Program-made: the position numbers and the translations under genes | Part shown: in pieces, positions 30,197 to 41,443 of the stretch | How the letters are laid out: every line of letters starts with the position of its first letter | Position numbering within the stretch: position 1 is the stretch's first letter | Notes under the pieces: model-generated | Told to the model about the DNA's origin: nothing | Seen by the model: the letters and a program-made list of their open reading frames with translations, nothing else | Database searches by the model: none | Source: Deltaproteobacteria bacterium | GTDB lineage: Bacteria > Myxococcota_A > Polyangia > Haliangiales > Haliangiaceae | Direction: 5' to 3' | Assembly: GCA_025353585.1 (NCBI GenBank) | Contig: JANXOM010000189.1 | Coordinates: 1 to 64,000, forward strand | Length of the DNA: 64,000 bases

Positions 30197-32980
30197 ATGA
30201 GACGCCTCGGGCTCGCGCTGGCGCTGGTGTGCTTTGACGTGGCCGCCGCCCACGCGGACCTCGCGGCCGGGCGCGACAAGCTGGTGGCGGGTGACTACAA
30301 GGCCGCGATCAGCGAGCTGCAAAAGGTCACCGGCAAGGATCGCGGCGACGCGAAGCTGCTCCTGGCGCGCGCGCAGATCGCGACGGGCGACTACGCGGGC
30401 GCGGAGGCCACGCTCGCGCCGCTGACGCAGGTCAAGGACTCCACCGGCACCGCGGCGCACCTCGAGCTCGACGAGCTCCGCCGCATGACGGGGCGCCTCA
30501 AGGGCGCGCGCACCGATCTCGAGCAGCTCGCGAAGGATCAGCCGGCCGACCGTGCCGTGCGCACCGCGCTCGCCGTCACGCGCCGCGCGCAGGGCGACCT
30601 CGCCGGCGCGAAGACGCTGTTCACGACCACGATCCACGAGTTCGACGCGGGCAAGCTCGACCTCGACAAGGCCAACGACCTCGAGGTCCTCGCCACCGCC
30701 GCGCGCTACACCGCGCAGCACAAGCTCGCGAACGACTCGTACCGCGCCGTCATGAAGATCGAGCCGTCGCGTACCGCCGCCGGCGTCGCGTGGGCGGATC
30801 TGTTCAACGAGAAGTACAGCTCCGAGGTCGCCGAGCAGACGCTCGAGGAGGTCTTCAAGGTCAACCCGAACGATCCGGACGCGCACGCCGCGATGGCCGC
30901 CGTGATCGTCGAGACGCGCTACGACCTCGCCGCCGTTCGCCACCACCTCGACGCGGCGCTCGGCGTCAATCCCAAGAACACGCGCGCGCTCCGCGTCCGC
31001 GCCTCGATCGAGATCGATCAGAACCAGTGGGACGCCGCCACCAAGACCCTGGACGGCGTGCTCGCGATCAACAGCGACGACGTGGAGGCGATCGCCATGC
31101 GCGCCACCATCGCGTGGCTGCGCGACAACACGAAGGCGTACGACGCCGAGCGCGCCCGCGCGTTCGCGATCGACCCCGCGTACTCGGAGCTCTACCGGAT
31201 CGTGTCGCGCAGCGCGGTCCGCGAGCACCGGTACGTCGAGGCGATCGAGCTCGAGAAGGAGGCCGTGAAGCTCCGCCCCGATGCGTACGAGGCGATGGCC
31301 GGCGCGGGCCTCGGCTACCTGCGCCTCGGCATGGAGAAGGAGGGCGTGGAGTGGCTCGACAAGTCCTTCGCCGGCGATCCGTACAACGTGCGCGCGTTCA
31401 ACACGCTGACGCTGTTCGAGAAGACGCTGCCGACCGAGTACTCGATCCAGACGACGAAGAGCTTCCGCATCCGCTACCACAACAGCGAGAAGGCGGTGCT
31501 CTCGCGCTTCCTCGAGCCGACGATGGAGCGCGCGTTTGCCGACATGGTGCGCCGCTACGGCTTCACGCCGAAGCTGCCCGTGACGCTCGAGCTGTACGCG
31601 GATCGCAGCGACTTCGGCATCCGCACCGTCGGGCTGCCGGACATCGGCGTCCTCGGCGTGTGCTTCGGCCAGGTCATCACCGCCATGTCGCCCGCGACCG
31701 GCAACATCAACTGGGGCATGGTCCTGTGGCACGAGCTCGGCCACGTGTTCGCGATCCAGCTCTCGAACTCGCGCGTGCCGCGCTGGTTCACCGAGGGCCT
31801 GTCCGAGTACGAGACGCTCCTCGCCCGGCCCGACTGGCGCCGCGAGAACGACGCCGACCTCTACGGCGCGGTGTCCGCCGGCACGCTCGCCTCGATCGGC
31901 GCGCTCAACAGCGAGTTCATGCAGCCGGACCAGAACGCGGTCGTGGTCGCGTACTTCCAGAGCGCCGTCACGATCGAGTACCTCGCGCAGACGTACGGCT
32001 TCCCGAAGATCGTCGAGGGCCTCAAGCTCTACGGCAAGGGCCAGGAGACGCCGGCCGTGCTGAAGGCGATGACGGGCAAGTCCATCGCGCAGCTCGACGC
32101 GGACTTCCGCGCGTACCTCGACATCCGCCTCGCGCCCTACGCGGGCACGTTCAAGCTGCCGACGCGCGGCTTCGACGATCCGACGAAGCTCGAGATCGCC
32201 GTCGACGCCGCGCCCAAAGATCCCAAGACGCACGCGAACGTCGCGCTCGCGTACTTCTACGCGGGTGATGCGGACAAGGCCGGCGCCGCGGCGGCGATCG
32301 CCATCAGCCTCGACGCGAAGCAGCCGATCGCGCGCTACGTGCAGGCCGAGATCGCGATGCACGAGCAGAAGTTCCCCGCGGCGAAGCAGCTCTATGCGGG
32401 CCTCGTCGCCGACGGGCACGACAGCTACGACATCCGCACGCAGCTCGCCCGCATCGCGAGCGCGGCCGGCGACAAGGTCGACGTCGAGAAGCAGCTGTGC
32501 GCGGCGAAGAAGCTCGACCCCGAGCGCAGCTATCCCTACGAGGAGCTCGCGACGCTCTACGAGAAGACGGCGCAGCTGCCGAAGGCGCTCGCCGAGCTCG
32601 AGCACTACGTCTACCTCGAGCAGATGGAGATCGCGCCGCTCAAGAAGCTCGTCGTGGAGTACGGCAAGCTCGGGACGTGGAGCAAGGTCCGCACGTACGG
32701 CGAGCTGGCCACGTTCATCGATCCGCAGGACGTGGACGTGCTGCTCGGCCTCGGCCGCGCGAACCTCGAGCTCGGCGATGGCGCCCGCGCGCTGTTCGTC
32801 TACGACACGGCGCTCCTCGTGAAGCCGACGCCGCGCCGCCCCGCGCTCATCCACCTCGGGCGCGCGAAGGCGCTCGCGCTGCAGGGCAAGAAGGCCGAGG
32901 CGAAGGCCGCGATCGATCTCGCGATGAAGACCGAGCCCGAGAACGCCGAGATCCTCGAGCTCAAGGCCAGGCTGAGGTGA
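30197..32980 (+). CDS. TPR-repeat zinc metallopeptidase-like secreted protein
   Basis: 927 residues with a signal peptide (RRLGLALALVCFDVAAAHA). Many TPR repeats precede and follow the middle. The middle region (about 400-640) is a peptidase MA-like domain with the zinc motif WHELGHVFAIQLS (HELGH) and a downstream Glu in RWFTEGLSEYE, as in gluzincins. The preceding LYADRSDFGIRTVGLP is typical of this family. C-terminal TPRs (from about 690) may bind partners. It is likely a periplasmic peptidase or chaperone with an unknown substrate. It lies next to the divergent membrane protein gene at 29617. Confidence 0.85.
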   Translation: MRRLGLALALVCFDVAAAHADLAAGRDKLVAGDYKAAISELQKVTGKDRGDAKLLLARAQIATGDYAGAEATLAPLTQVKDSTGTAAHLELDELRRMTGRLKGARTDLEQLAKDQPADRAVRTALAVTRRAQGDLAGAKTLFTTTIHEFDAGKLDLDKANDLEVLATAARYTAQHKLANDSYRAVMKIEPSRTAAGVAWADLFNEKYSSEVAEQTLEEVFKVNPNDPDAHAAMAAVIVETRYDLAAVRHHLDAALGVNPKNTRALRVRASIEIDQNQWDAATKTLDGVLAINSDDVEAIAMRATIAWLRDNTKAYDAERARAFAIDPAYSELYRIVSRSAVREHRYVEAIELEKEAVKLRPDAYEAMAGAGLGYLRLGMEKEGVEWLDKSFAGDPYNVRAFNTLTLFEKTLPTEYSIQTTKSFRIRYHNSEKAVLSRFLEPTMERAFADMVRRYGFTPKLPVTLELYADRSDFGIRTVGLPDIGVLGVCFGQVITAMSPATGNINWGMVLWHELGHVFAIQLSNSRVPRWFTEGLSEYETLLARPDWRRENDADLYGAVSAGTLASIGALNSEFMQPDQNAVVVAYFQSAVTIEYLAQTYGFPKIVEGLKLYGKGQETPAVLKAMTGKSIAQLDADFRAYLDIRLAPYAGTFKLPTRGFDDPTKLEIAVDAAPKDPKTHANVALAYFYAGDADKAGAAAAIAISLDAKQPIARYVQAEIAMHEQKFPAAKQLYAGLVADGHDSYDIRTQLARIASAAGDKVDVEKQLCAAKKLDPERSYPYEELATLYEKTAQLPKALAELEHYVYLEQMEIAPLKKLVVEYGKLGTWSKVRTYGELATFIDPQDVDVLLGLGRANLELGDGARALFVYDTALLVKPTPRRPALIHLGRAKALALQGKKAEAKAAIDLAMKTEPENAEILELKARLR

Positions 32981-33023
32981 AGCGGGGCGGGCGCCGGACC
33001 TGGTCGCCGCGGGGGGCGCCCGG

Positions 33024-33767
33024 TCAGACCGCGCCGAGCAGCGCCGAGATCGTCTCGATGACCTGGCGGAGCCGCATCGGCTTGTCGAGGAAGATGTTCG
33101 CGCCGGCCTCGAGCGCGGACCGCCGCGCCGAGTCGCCGCCGGCGGACACCGCGATGATCGGCAGGTCCACGAGGCCGAGCTCCGTGCGCGCGGTGTGGAT
33201 GACCTTCGGACCATCGAGGACGGGGAGGTAGACGTCGATGATGAGCGCGTCGAACTTCTCGGTGCGCAGGATCTCGATCGCCTGGCGGCCATCCTCGGCG
33301 CTGCGGAACACGAACGACACGCGCCCGCCCATGTCGCGGCGGGACGAGCCGCGCAGGCCATCCTGGATGAGCTGGGCGACGTGCTTGTTGTCCTCGACGA
33401 CGAGGATGTGGAAGATGCGCGAGACCGTGCGCGGATCCTTGGCGCGGATGCGGTCGACGATCGCGGCGAGCTGATCGCGCGCCGGGCCGGGATGGAACTC
33501 GATGCCCGCGCCGCGGCTGCCGTCGTCGCCGCGCGACCAGCGCACCGTGCCCTCCACGGCGATGGGCTCGATGAGGCCCGGGAACCCGAGGTTGAGCTGG
33601 ACCTGCGTGCCGATCGGCAGCTCGCGGTTCGTGGCCACGAACGTGCCGCCCGACGATAGATTCTCGGTGAAGTCGCCGATGAGGTCGTCCGCGCCCTCGT
33701 ACTCGACGAAGAGCGTGACCGGCTCGCGGGTATCGCGGCGCTTGTCGGATCCGTCGTCGTCTGTCAC
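33024..33767 (-). CDS. PilZ-receiver protein (response-regulator-like)
   Basis: 247 residues from a GTG at 33767; the track ORF extends further into the histidine kinase gene frame. N-terminal PilZ domain (about 5-100) with RRDTR (RxxxR) and NLSSGGTFV (D/NxSxxG), the two motifs that bind cyclic di-GMP. C-terminal receiver domain (about 120-247) with EDN, the phospho-accepting Asp in ALIIDVYLPVLDGP and the Lys in FLDKPM. No DNA-binding domain. The histidine kinase immediately upstream is its likely partner. Such a protein would join phosphorylation and c-di-GMP signals. Confidence 0.9.
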   Translation of the reverse strand: MTDDDGSDKRRDTREPVTLFVEYEGADDLIGDFTENLSSGGTFVATNRELPIGTQVQLNLGFPGLIEPIAVEGTVRWSRGDDGSRGAGIEFHPGPARDQLAAIVDRIRAKDPRTVSRIFHILVVEDNKHVAQLIQDGLRGSSRRDMGGRVSFVFRSAEDGRQAIEILRTEKFDALIIDVYLPVLDGPKVIHTARTELGLVDLPIIAVSAGGDSARRSALEAGANIFLDKPMRLRQVIETISALLGAV

Positions 33768-33808
33768 GCCGGGGCTATCGCACCACCAACGGGGGTTCTG
33801 CGCAACTA

Positions 33809-35323
33809 CTACGCCGGCCCGCCGGCGGGGAGGGTCACCGTGAAGGTCGTACCCCGCCCGACCGTGCTCTCCACGGCGAGCTCGCCGCCGTGGTCCTTGA
33901 CGATCTGCTGCGTGAGGGCCAGCCCCAGGCCGCTGCCGCCGTCCTTCGTGGAGAAGAACTGGTCGAACAGGCGGGGCAGGAGCTCGGGAGCGATGCCGAT
34001 CCCGTCGTCGGCGACCTCGATCGCCACGCGCTTGTCGAGCTGCTTGGTCCGCAGCCAGATGTGGCCGCCGCCGTTGCTCGCGACGGCGTCCGCGGCGTTG
34101 CGGACGAGGTTGATGAGGCACTGGCGGAGCTGCGCGGGATCGACCAAGGCGATCGGATCGCCGGCGCTCGCCTCGACGACGAGCTCGACCTTCCGCGCGG
34201 CCAGGTCCTCGCGCACGAACGACGCGAGCGCGCCGACGAGGGTGTTGACGGGCTCGCTGCCGAGCTTCGGCTTCGGGAGGCGGGCGAACGCCAGGTACTC
34301 CTCGGTGATCGCGGTGAGGCGGTCGACCTCGTGGGTGATGGCGCGGCAGAGAGCGCGCGCCTCGTCGGCGCCGGGGGCGAGCTCGTCCTCGAGGAGCTCG
34401 GTGTTGAGGCCGATCGAGGACAGCGGGTTGCGCACCTCGTGGGTGATCATCGCGGCCATCTTGCCGACGGCGGCGAGGCGCTCGCTGCGGACGAGCTCGC
34501 GCTCGCGCTCCTCGATGGCGCGGCCCATGGAGTTGAACTCGCGGGCGAGGTCGGCGACCTCGGCGGGGCCGCGCTCCTCGATGCGGGACTTGTAGTCGCC
34601 GGCGGCGACCTGGATGGCGCGGGCACGGAGGCGGGCGAGGGGACGCAGCATGATGACCACCCACAGGGCGACCAGGAGGCCGAGGAGGACCGCCGCGCTC
34701 CCCAGGTAGAGCGCGCTCAGCCGCGTGATGTGTTCGTTCGACTGGAGCTGCCCGGTCTTGTAGAGGGCGCGCTTGCGCATCGAATCGCTGAGGGCCTGCG
34801 CAAGGGCCCGGAACCGGCGCTCGGTCGTGAGGATCTGGTTCAGCGCGGGATCCGTGGTGGCCGCCGCGCCGATCGGCGGCCTGCCGAGGATCGCGATGTA
34901 GAGCGGATCGACCGACGCCTCGAACCCGGCGAGCGCGGTCAGATCCGCGCCGGCGGAGTGATAGGACGGGGTCTGGGTCTCGGGAAGGTCGGGGACGATG
35001 ATGTCCAGATCCGAGACGGCATCGAGGTCGTGGCGTGCGACGGCGAGGGCCTTCGCGCGGGCCAGGTAGGCTGTCTTGAGCCGGTTGCGCGCGATCTTGT
35101 AGATCGTCTCGTCCCCGAGGCTCTGGGTCATGTAGTTGACGAGGTTGTCCTCCTTGAGGACCAGCTCCTTGATATCCAGGGCCAAGGGCAGGTAACCGCT
35201 ACCGATCAGGTGGACCTCGTCCTCCACCTCATTGGTGTTGAAGACGATCGTGCCAACGATCACGGCGAAGGCCACGATCAGGATGGCAAACCCCAGCACG
35301 ATCCGCGCGGAGAGGGTGCGCAT
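33809..35323 (-). CDS. sensor histidine kinase (HAMP, dimerisation, ATPase)
   Basis: 504 residues from the ATG at 35323, after an earlier in-frame start with no family match. TM1 (IVLGFAILIVAFAVIVGTIVF) and TM2 (LGSAAVLLGLLVALWVVIML) bound an about 180-residue periplasmic sensor domain. HAMP (RPLARLRARAIQVAAGDYKSRIE), H box (AMITHEVRNPLSSIG), N box (LVRNAADAV), G1 (VADDGIGI) and G2 (GGSGLGLALTQQI) are all present. It faces the PEGA gene at 35410 across an 86-bp divergent region. Confidence 0.95.
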   Translation of the reverse strand: MRTLSARIVLGFAILIVAFAVIVGTIVFNTNEVEDEVHLIGSGYLPLALDIKELVLKEDNLVNYMTQSLGDETIYKIARNRLKTAYLARAKALAVARHDLDAVSDLDIIVPDLPETQTPSYHSAGADLTALAGFEASVDPLYIAILGRPPIGAAATTDPALNQILTTERRFRALAQALSDSMRKRALYKTGQLQSNEHITRLSALYLGSAAVLLGLLVALWVVIMLRPLARLRARAIQVAAGDYKSRIEERGPAEVADLAREFNSMGRAIEERERELVRSERLAAVGKMAAMITHEVRNPLSSIGLNTELLEDELAPGADEARALCRAITHEVDRLTAITEEYLAFARLPKPKLGSEPVNTLVGALASFVREDLAARKVELVVEASAGDPIALVDPAQLRQCLINLVRNAADAVASNGGGHIWLRTKQLDKRVAIEVADDGIGIAPELLPRLFDQFFSTKDGGSGLGLALTQQIVKDHGGELAVESTVGRGTTFTVTLPAGGPA

Positions 35324-35384
35324 GCCTGTGGACACGGTAGCTTGCGCCGATCGCTCGATCCAGGTAACCCGCCCCGGACCCGTG

Positions 35385-35390
35385 TATACT
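35385..35390 (+). promoter_or_regulatory. possible -10 element of the PEGA protein gene
   Basis: TATACT, 19 bases before the ATG at 35410, in the 86-bp divergent region with the histidine kinase gene. No convincing -35 was found at the usual spacing, so this is weak. Confidence 0.3.
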
Positions 35391-35409
35391 TTCGGGCCGA
35401 GGACCTTCC

Positions 35410-36717
35410 ATGACACGTGCGCTCTCTGTCACTTGCCTGTCCCTTGCGGTGGCGCTCCTCAGCGCGACCGCCGAGGCGAAGCCTACGGTCGCCGTGCTCG
35501 GTCTCGAGGTGTCCACCCCGGACAACGGGCAGATGGACCAGCAGACCACGGCCGCGGCGAACAACCTGACCGTCGCGCTCCGCGACCGCGTCCGGTCGGG
35601 CAGCGGGCCGTACGACACGGCGCCGGGGAGCGACAAGGAGCTGATCGACCTGAAGCTCCTGAACGAGTGCTCGAGCGAGGCGATGCCGTGCATGGTCAAG
35701 ATCGGTAACGATCTCGGCGCGAAGTTCATGCTGTACGGGCACGTGGCGAAGGCGAGCGGCACGTACCGCGTGTCCGTGACGCTGCTGAACGTCGACAACA
35801 AGTCGAAGGGCATGTCGAAGAGCTTTGACGTGCCCGTCGCCGATCTGACCGGCGGGCCGAAGAGCAAGGACACGCTCGTCTGGGCGCGGAAGATCTACGG
35901 CGAGCTGACGGGCGAGACGAGCCAGGGCACGGTCATCGTCCGCGTCACCGGGGCGGACCACGGCACGCTCCTCGTCCTCGAGAACGGGACGTGGCAGCCG
36001 AAGGGCTCGATCACCTCGGGCCAGGGGCGCACGACGCTGCCCGAGGGCAAGTACAAGATCGCGGTCGAGTCGGAGGGCTTCCAGCGCTTCGAGTCGACCG
36101 TCACCGTGACGTCGGGACAGGACAGCTCGATCCCCGTCCGGCTCGAGGCGATGCCGGGTGTCGGCGGCGGAAGCGACGCGCTCCCGGGCACCGGCTCGGG
36201 GGACGGCCACGTGTACGGCGGGACGGTTTCCGATCCCGGCGAGCACAGCCGGACGGGCCTCAAGGTCGGCGCGTGGGGCACGTTGGCCGTCGGCGCGGTC
36301 GCGGGCGGGATCTGGGCGTACGAGTACTTCGGCGTCCAGGCGGACTACAACAGCGACAAGGGGACGATCGTCAACCCGACGACGTTCGCCGCGTTGCCCC
36401 CGCCGGGGTCCGCGAAGAAGTGGGACAACAGCGTGTGCGGGCAGGAGCCGGACGCCGACGTCGATCCGACGAAGGGCACCAACAACAAGTTCAAGAAGGC
36501 CTGCTCGGCCTATAGCGCCGAGAAGATTCTCGTCCCGGCCACCGTCGGCTTCGCGCTGATCAGCGCGGGCCTCTTCTACTTCGCGTACCGAGGCGACGGC
36601 GAGCACGCGCCGACAGGGACGACGGTCTCCCGCAAGCACAAGCAGAAGCCGACCATGGCGCTGATCCCGACGATGACACCCCAGGGCGCCGGCGCCACGT
36701 TCCGCCTCGACTGGTGA
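35410..36717 (+). CDS. secreted PEGA-domain protein
   Basis: 435 residues with a signal peptide (ALSVTCLSLAVALLSATAEA). The first domain (about 25-150; KPTVAVLGLEVSTPDNG, AKFMLYGHVAKASGTYRV) resembles the FlgO/TolB-N-like domain of the 28901 gene. A PEGA domain follows (about 178-240; TTLPEGKYKIAVESEGFQRFESTVTVTSGQDSSIPVRL). Two hydrophobic segments (about 290-312 and 372-395) make it membrane-anchored. It is probably an envelope protein linked to the kinase next door. The downstream YdeP gene runs in the opposite direction with only 10 bp between stops. Confidence 0.8.
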   Translation: MTRALSVTCLSLAVALLSATAEAKPTVAVLGLEVSTPDNGQMDQQTTAAANNLTVALRDRVRSGSGPYDTAPGSDKELIDLKLLNECSSEAMPCMVKIGNDLGAKFMLYGHVAKASGTYRVSVTLLNVDNKSKGMSKSFDVPVADLTGGPKSKDTLVWARKIYGELTGETSQGTVIVRVTGADHGTLLVLENGTWQPKGSITSGQGRTTLPEGKYKIAVESEGFQRFESTVTVTSGQDSSIPVRLEAMPGVGGGSDALPGTGSGDGHVYGGTVSDPGEHSRTGLKVGAWGTLAVGAVAGGIWAYEYFGVQADYNSDKGTIVNPTTFAALPPPGSAKKWDNSVCGQEPDADVDPTKGTNNKFKKACSAYSAEKILVPATVGFALISAGLFYFAYRGDGEHAPTGTTVSRKHKQKPTMALIPTMTPQGAGATFRLDW

Positions 36718-36727
36718 GCCGCGGCGC

Positions 36728-39010
<2,283 letters not shown>

Positions 39011-39024
39011 GCGCTGGTCGCAAT

Positions 39025-40014
39025 CTAGTGCGAACGGGCCCGATTGTCGAAGCGTGGCTGGCCGCGCTGATAGGCACCGGGCGTCTCCCCGGTGACCCGC
39101 CGGAACGCGCGGGTGAACGAGATGGGCGAGTCGTAGCCGACGGCGCCGGCGACCAGGGCGATGGCCGTCCCGCCGCGGAGGAGGGTGCGCGCCTCGTCCA
39201 TGCGCGCGCGGGCGAGGTAGTCGAGCGGCGGCTGGCCGACGATGGTGCGGAACCGGGCCGCGAAGGTCGAGCGCGACATCGAGGCGCTGCGGGCGAGGAG
39301 GCCGACGGTCCAGGGCCGGGCGAGGTCGGCGTGCAGCGCGGTCAGGGGGCGCGCGAGCTGGGCGTCAGCGATGGCGGCGAGGACGCCGCGGCGAGCGCCA
39401 GCGGGGGACTGGAGGTACGCGCGCACGGCAGAGAGGAACAGCGCCTCGCCGAGCCGGCGGACGATCGGCAGGGAGCCGAGCTCGGCCGCGCAGACCTCGC
39501 CGCGGAGGAGCTCGACGAGCGCCTGCAAGTTGTAGCTGCGGTGCTCGTCGATGCGGAGGTGGATGAACGCAGGGAGGGCGCGCAGGAGCTGCTCGGCCGC
39601 CGCCGCGTCGACCTCGAACGCGACGCTCACGAGCGTGGCGCGGGCGCCGCCCCCGCCGTAGCGGATGAGGTAGCCGGCGCGGAGGCGCTCGAGGTCGGCG
39701 CAGTCGACGCTGCGCGAGGTCGGCTTGTCGGAGAGCGTGTAGGGCTCGCCGTCGAGGACGAGGAACACGTCGTGCGGGCCGAGGGCGACGGGCTTCGCGA
39801 GGGCGCGGGTGCGGACCCAGCACGTGCCAGCGACGACGAGGACGAACTTGATCTGGCCGCGGTGCGTGACGCGGTGGCCCCAGGGCGCGGTCGTCTCGAA
39901 GCGCGTGCACAGCGCGTTGCCGACGCGCAGCGAGCCGAACAGCTGGCCGAGCGCGTCCATCGGCGGCATCGGCGGGACCGTGGGCGGCTCGGTCTGGACG
40001 ATGCGTTTATCCAT
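39025..40014 (-). CDS. AraC-family transcriptional regulator
   Basis: 329 residues. N-terminal cupin-like sensor domain (about 25-190; THRGQIKFVLVVAGTCWVR, ALGPHDVFLVLDGEPYTL), C-terminal AraC HTH pair (about 235-320; WTVGLLARSASMSRSTFAARFRTIVGQPPLDYL and IALVAGAVGYDSPISFTRAFRRVTGETPGAYQRG). It is upstream of the YdeP gene and divergent from the MBL-fold hydrolase gene at 40065, with a 50-bp intergenic region. It likely regulates both flanking genes. Confidence 0.93.
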   Translation of the reverse strand: MDKRIVQTEPPTVPPMPPMDALGQLFGSLRVGNALCTRFETTAPWGHRVTHRGQIKFVLVVAGTCWVRTRALAKPVALGPHDVFLVLDGEPYTLSDKPTSRSVDCADLERLRAGYLIRYGGGGARATLVSVAFEVDAAAAEQLLRALPAFIHLRIDEHRSYNLQALVELLRGEVCAAELGSLPIVRRLGEALFLSAVRAYLQSPAGARRGVLAAIADAQLARPLTALHADLARPWTVGLLARSASMSRSTFAARFRTIVGQPPLDYLARARMDEARTLLRGGTAIALVAGAVGYDSPISFTRAFRRVTGETPGAYQRGQPRFDNRARSH

Positions 40015-40064
40015 TCAGACTATCGAGCATAGCGCGTCCACGTCCACAGACGCACGGTCTATCC

Positions 40065-41090
40065 ATGTCCAACCCCCCTCGTCGCCGCTTCTCGTCCCTC
40101 GCCGCCGCCCTCACCGCCGCCCTCGCGCTCTGGGCCGGCGCGCTCGCCCTGCCGGCCCCGACCCTCGCCGCCCCCGGTCCGGCCGCCGCGGCCGTCGCCG
40201 CGCCCGCGCAGGCTGGCTTCTACCGCACGCACATCGGGGACGTCGCCGTGACCGTGCTCTCCGATGGCACCGTCGGACTCGACGTCACGCACGGCCTCGT
40301 GCTCGGCGCGCAGCCCGGCGAGCTCGACCGCCTGCTGGCCCAGGCCGCCCAGGCCTCACCGATCGACGCCTCCTTCAACGTGTTCCTGATCCAGCTCGGG
40401 AGCCACACGATCCTGGTCGATACCGGCGCGGGCGTCACGATGGGCGCGACGGCCGGCAAGCTCGGCCAGGCGCTCGCGAACGCCGGTGTCCGCCCCGCCG
40501 ACATCACCGACATCGTGCTCACCCACGTGCATCCCGACCACACGGGCGGCCTCGTCGTGGCCGGGAAGCGCGCGTTCCCGGCCGCGAAGATCCACGTCGA
40601 CCAGCGCGAGCTCGACTACTGGCTCGACGCGAAGCGCGCCGCGAAGGCCACGGGCATGCAGGCGGTGTTCTTCGGCGCCGCGCATGCCTCGCTACAGCCG
40701 TACCTCGATGCGAAGCAGGTCGTCGCGTTCGCCGGCGCGACCGAGCTGTTCCCGGGGCTGCGGTCGGTGCCCGCGTACGGCCACACCCCCGGCCACTCGA
40801 TGTACGTCCTCGAGAGCCGCGGCCAGAAGCTCACGTTCTGGGGCGACCTCGTGCACATCCCGGCCGTGCAGTTCGAGGATCCGGCGGTCGCGGTCGGCTT
40901 CGACGTCAGCCCGGCCGGCGCGATCGAGACGCGCGAGCAGGCGCTCGCCGCGGCGGCGGACCATGACGACCTCGTCGCCCACGACCACGTGCCGTTCCCG
41001 GGCCTCGGCCACATCCGCCGCGCCGGCACGGGCTACCGCTGGGTCCCGGTCGCGTACGTGAATGACGCGGCGGCCAGCGGCGCCAGATGA
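40065..41090 (+). CDS. secreted MBL-fold metallohydrolase (possible Tat substrate)
   Basis: 341 residues. The N-terminal PPRRRFSSLAAALTAALALWAGALALPAPTLAA includes a twin-arginine and looks like a Tat signal. Zinc-binding motif HVHPDHTGG (about 148-156), later His in YGHTPGHSMYVL, Asp in FWGDLVHIP and His in DDLVAHDHVP, as in quorum-quenching lactonase or related MBL enzymes. Tat export suits metal cofactor insertion before export. The substrate is unknown. It is divergent from the AraC regulator, which likely controls it. Confidence 0.85.
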   Translation: MSNPPRRRFSSLAAALTAALALWAGALALPAPTLAAPGPAAAAVAAPAQAGFYRTHIGDVAVTVLSDGTVGLDVTHGLVLGAQPGELDRLLAQAAQASPIDASFNVFLIQLGSHTILVDTGAGVTMGATAGKLGQALANAGVRPADITDIVLTHVHPDHTGGLVVAGKRAFPAAKIHVDQRELDYWLDAKRAAKATGMQAVFFGAAHASLQPYLDAKQVVAFAGATELFPGLRSVPAYGHTPGHSMYVLESRGQKLTFWGDLVHIPAVQFEDPAVAVGFDVSPAGAIETREQALAAAADHDDLVAHDHVPFPGLGHIRRAGTGYRWVPVAYVNDAAASGAR

Positions 41091-41238
41091 CCATATGGGG
41101 TCCGAGACGCGCAATCCGCAGGACGGTCTCGTCGACACCGTCGAGATCGTGGGTGACGTGATGGAGGCCGTGTCTCCTCGACGATGGGACGCGTCGCGCG
41201 GCGTGCGGCGGCGGACGGTGATGATCACGCGGTCGGCG

Positions 41239-41399
41239 TCCCGGATCGGAACGGCGATCGTCCCGGAGATGGTCGCGCTCACCGCCACCGGGATCCGGCG
41301 GACCGGATCCTGGTGGCGACGGCGCGCGTGCATGGCGTCCCGCTGCTGACGTCGGACAGCCGGCTCGTGGACGCCGAGCTCGTCCGCACGATCGAGTAG
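41239..41399 (+). pseudogene. VapC-type PIN toxin remnant (C-terminal end)
   Basis: The 353-base gap between the MBL hydrolase and TamA genes contains only this fragment. It reads AIVPEMVALTATG in one frame, then in the next frame HRDPADRILVATARVHGVPLLTSDSRLVDAELVRTIE and a TAG. The HRDPADRILVATA block is the conserved C-terminal part of VapC-type PIN-domain toxins. The N-terminal half and any antitoxin are absent. The fragment is frameshifted, so it is inactive. Confidence 0.65.
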
Positions 41400-41443
41400 C
41401 GGACCCGACCCTCCGGCGGCGCGCAACCCTGATACCTTGAGGC

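Noticed and set aside
28901-33361. Minus-strand ORF of 1486 codons
   Set aside because: Only its end (28901-29620) is a real gene; the remainder is antisense to the TPR peptidase.
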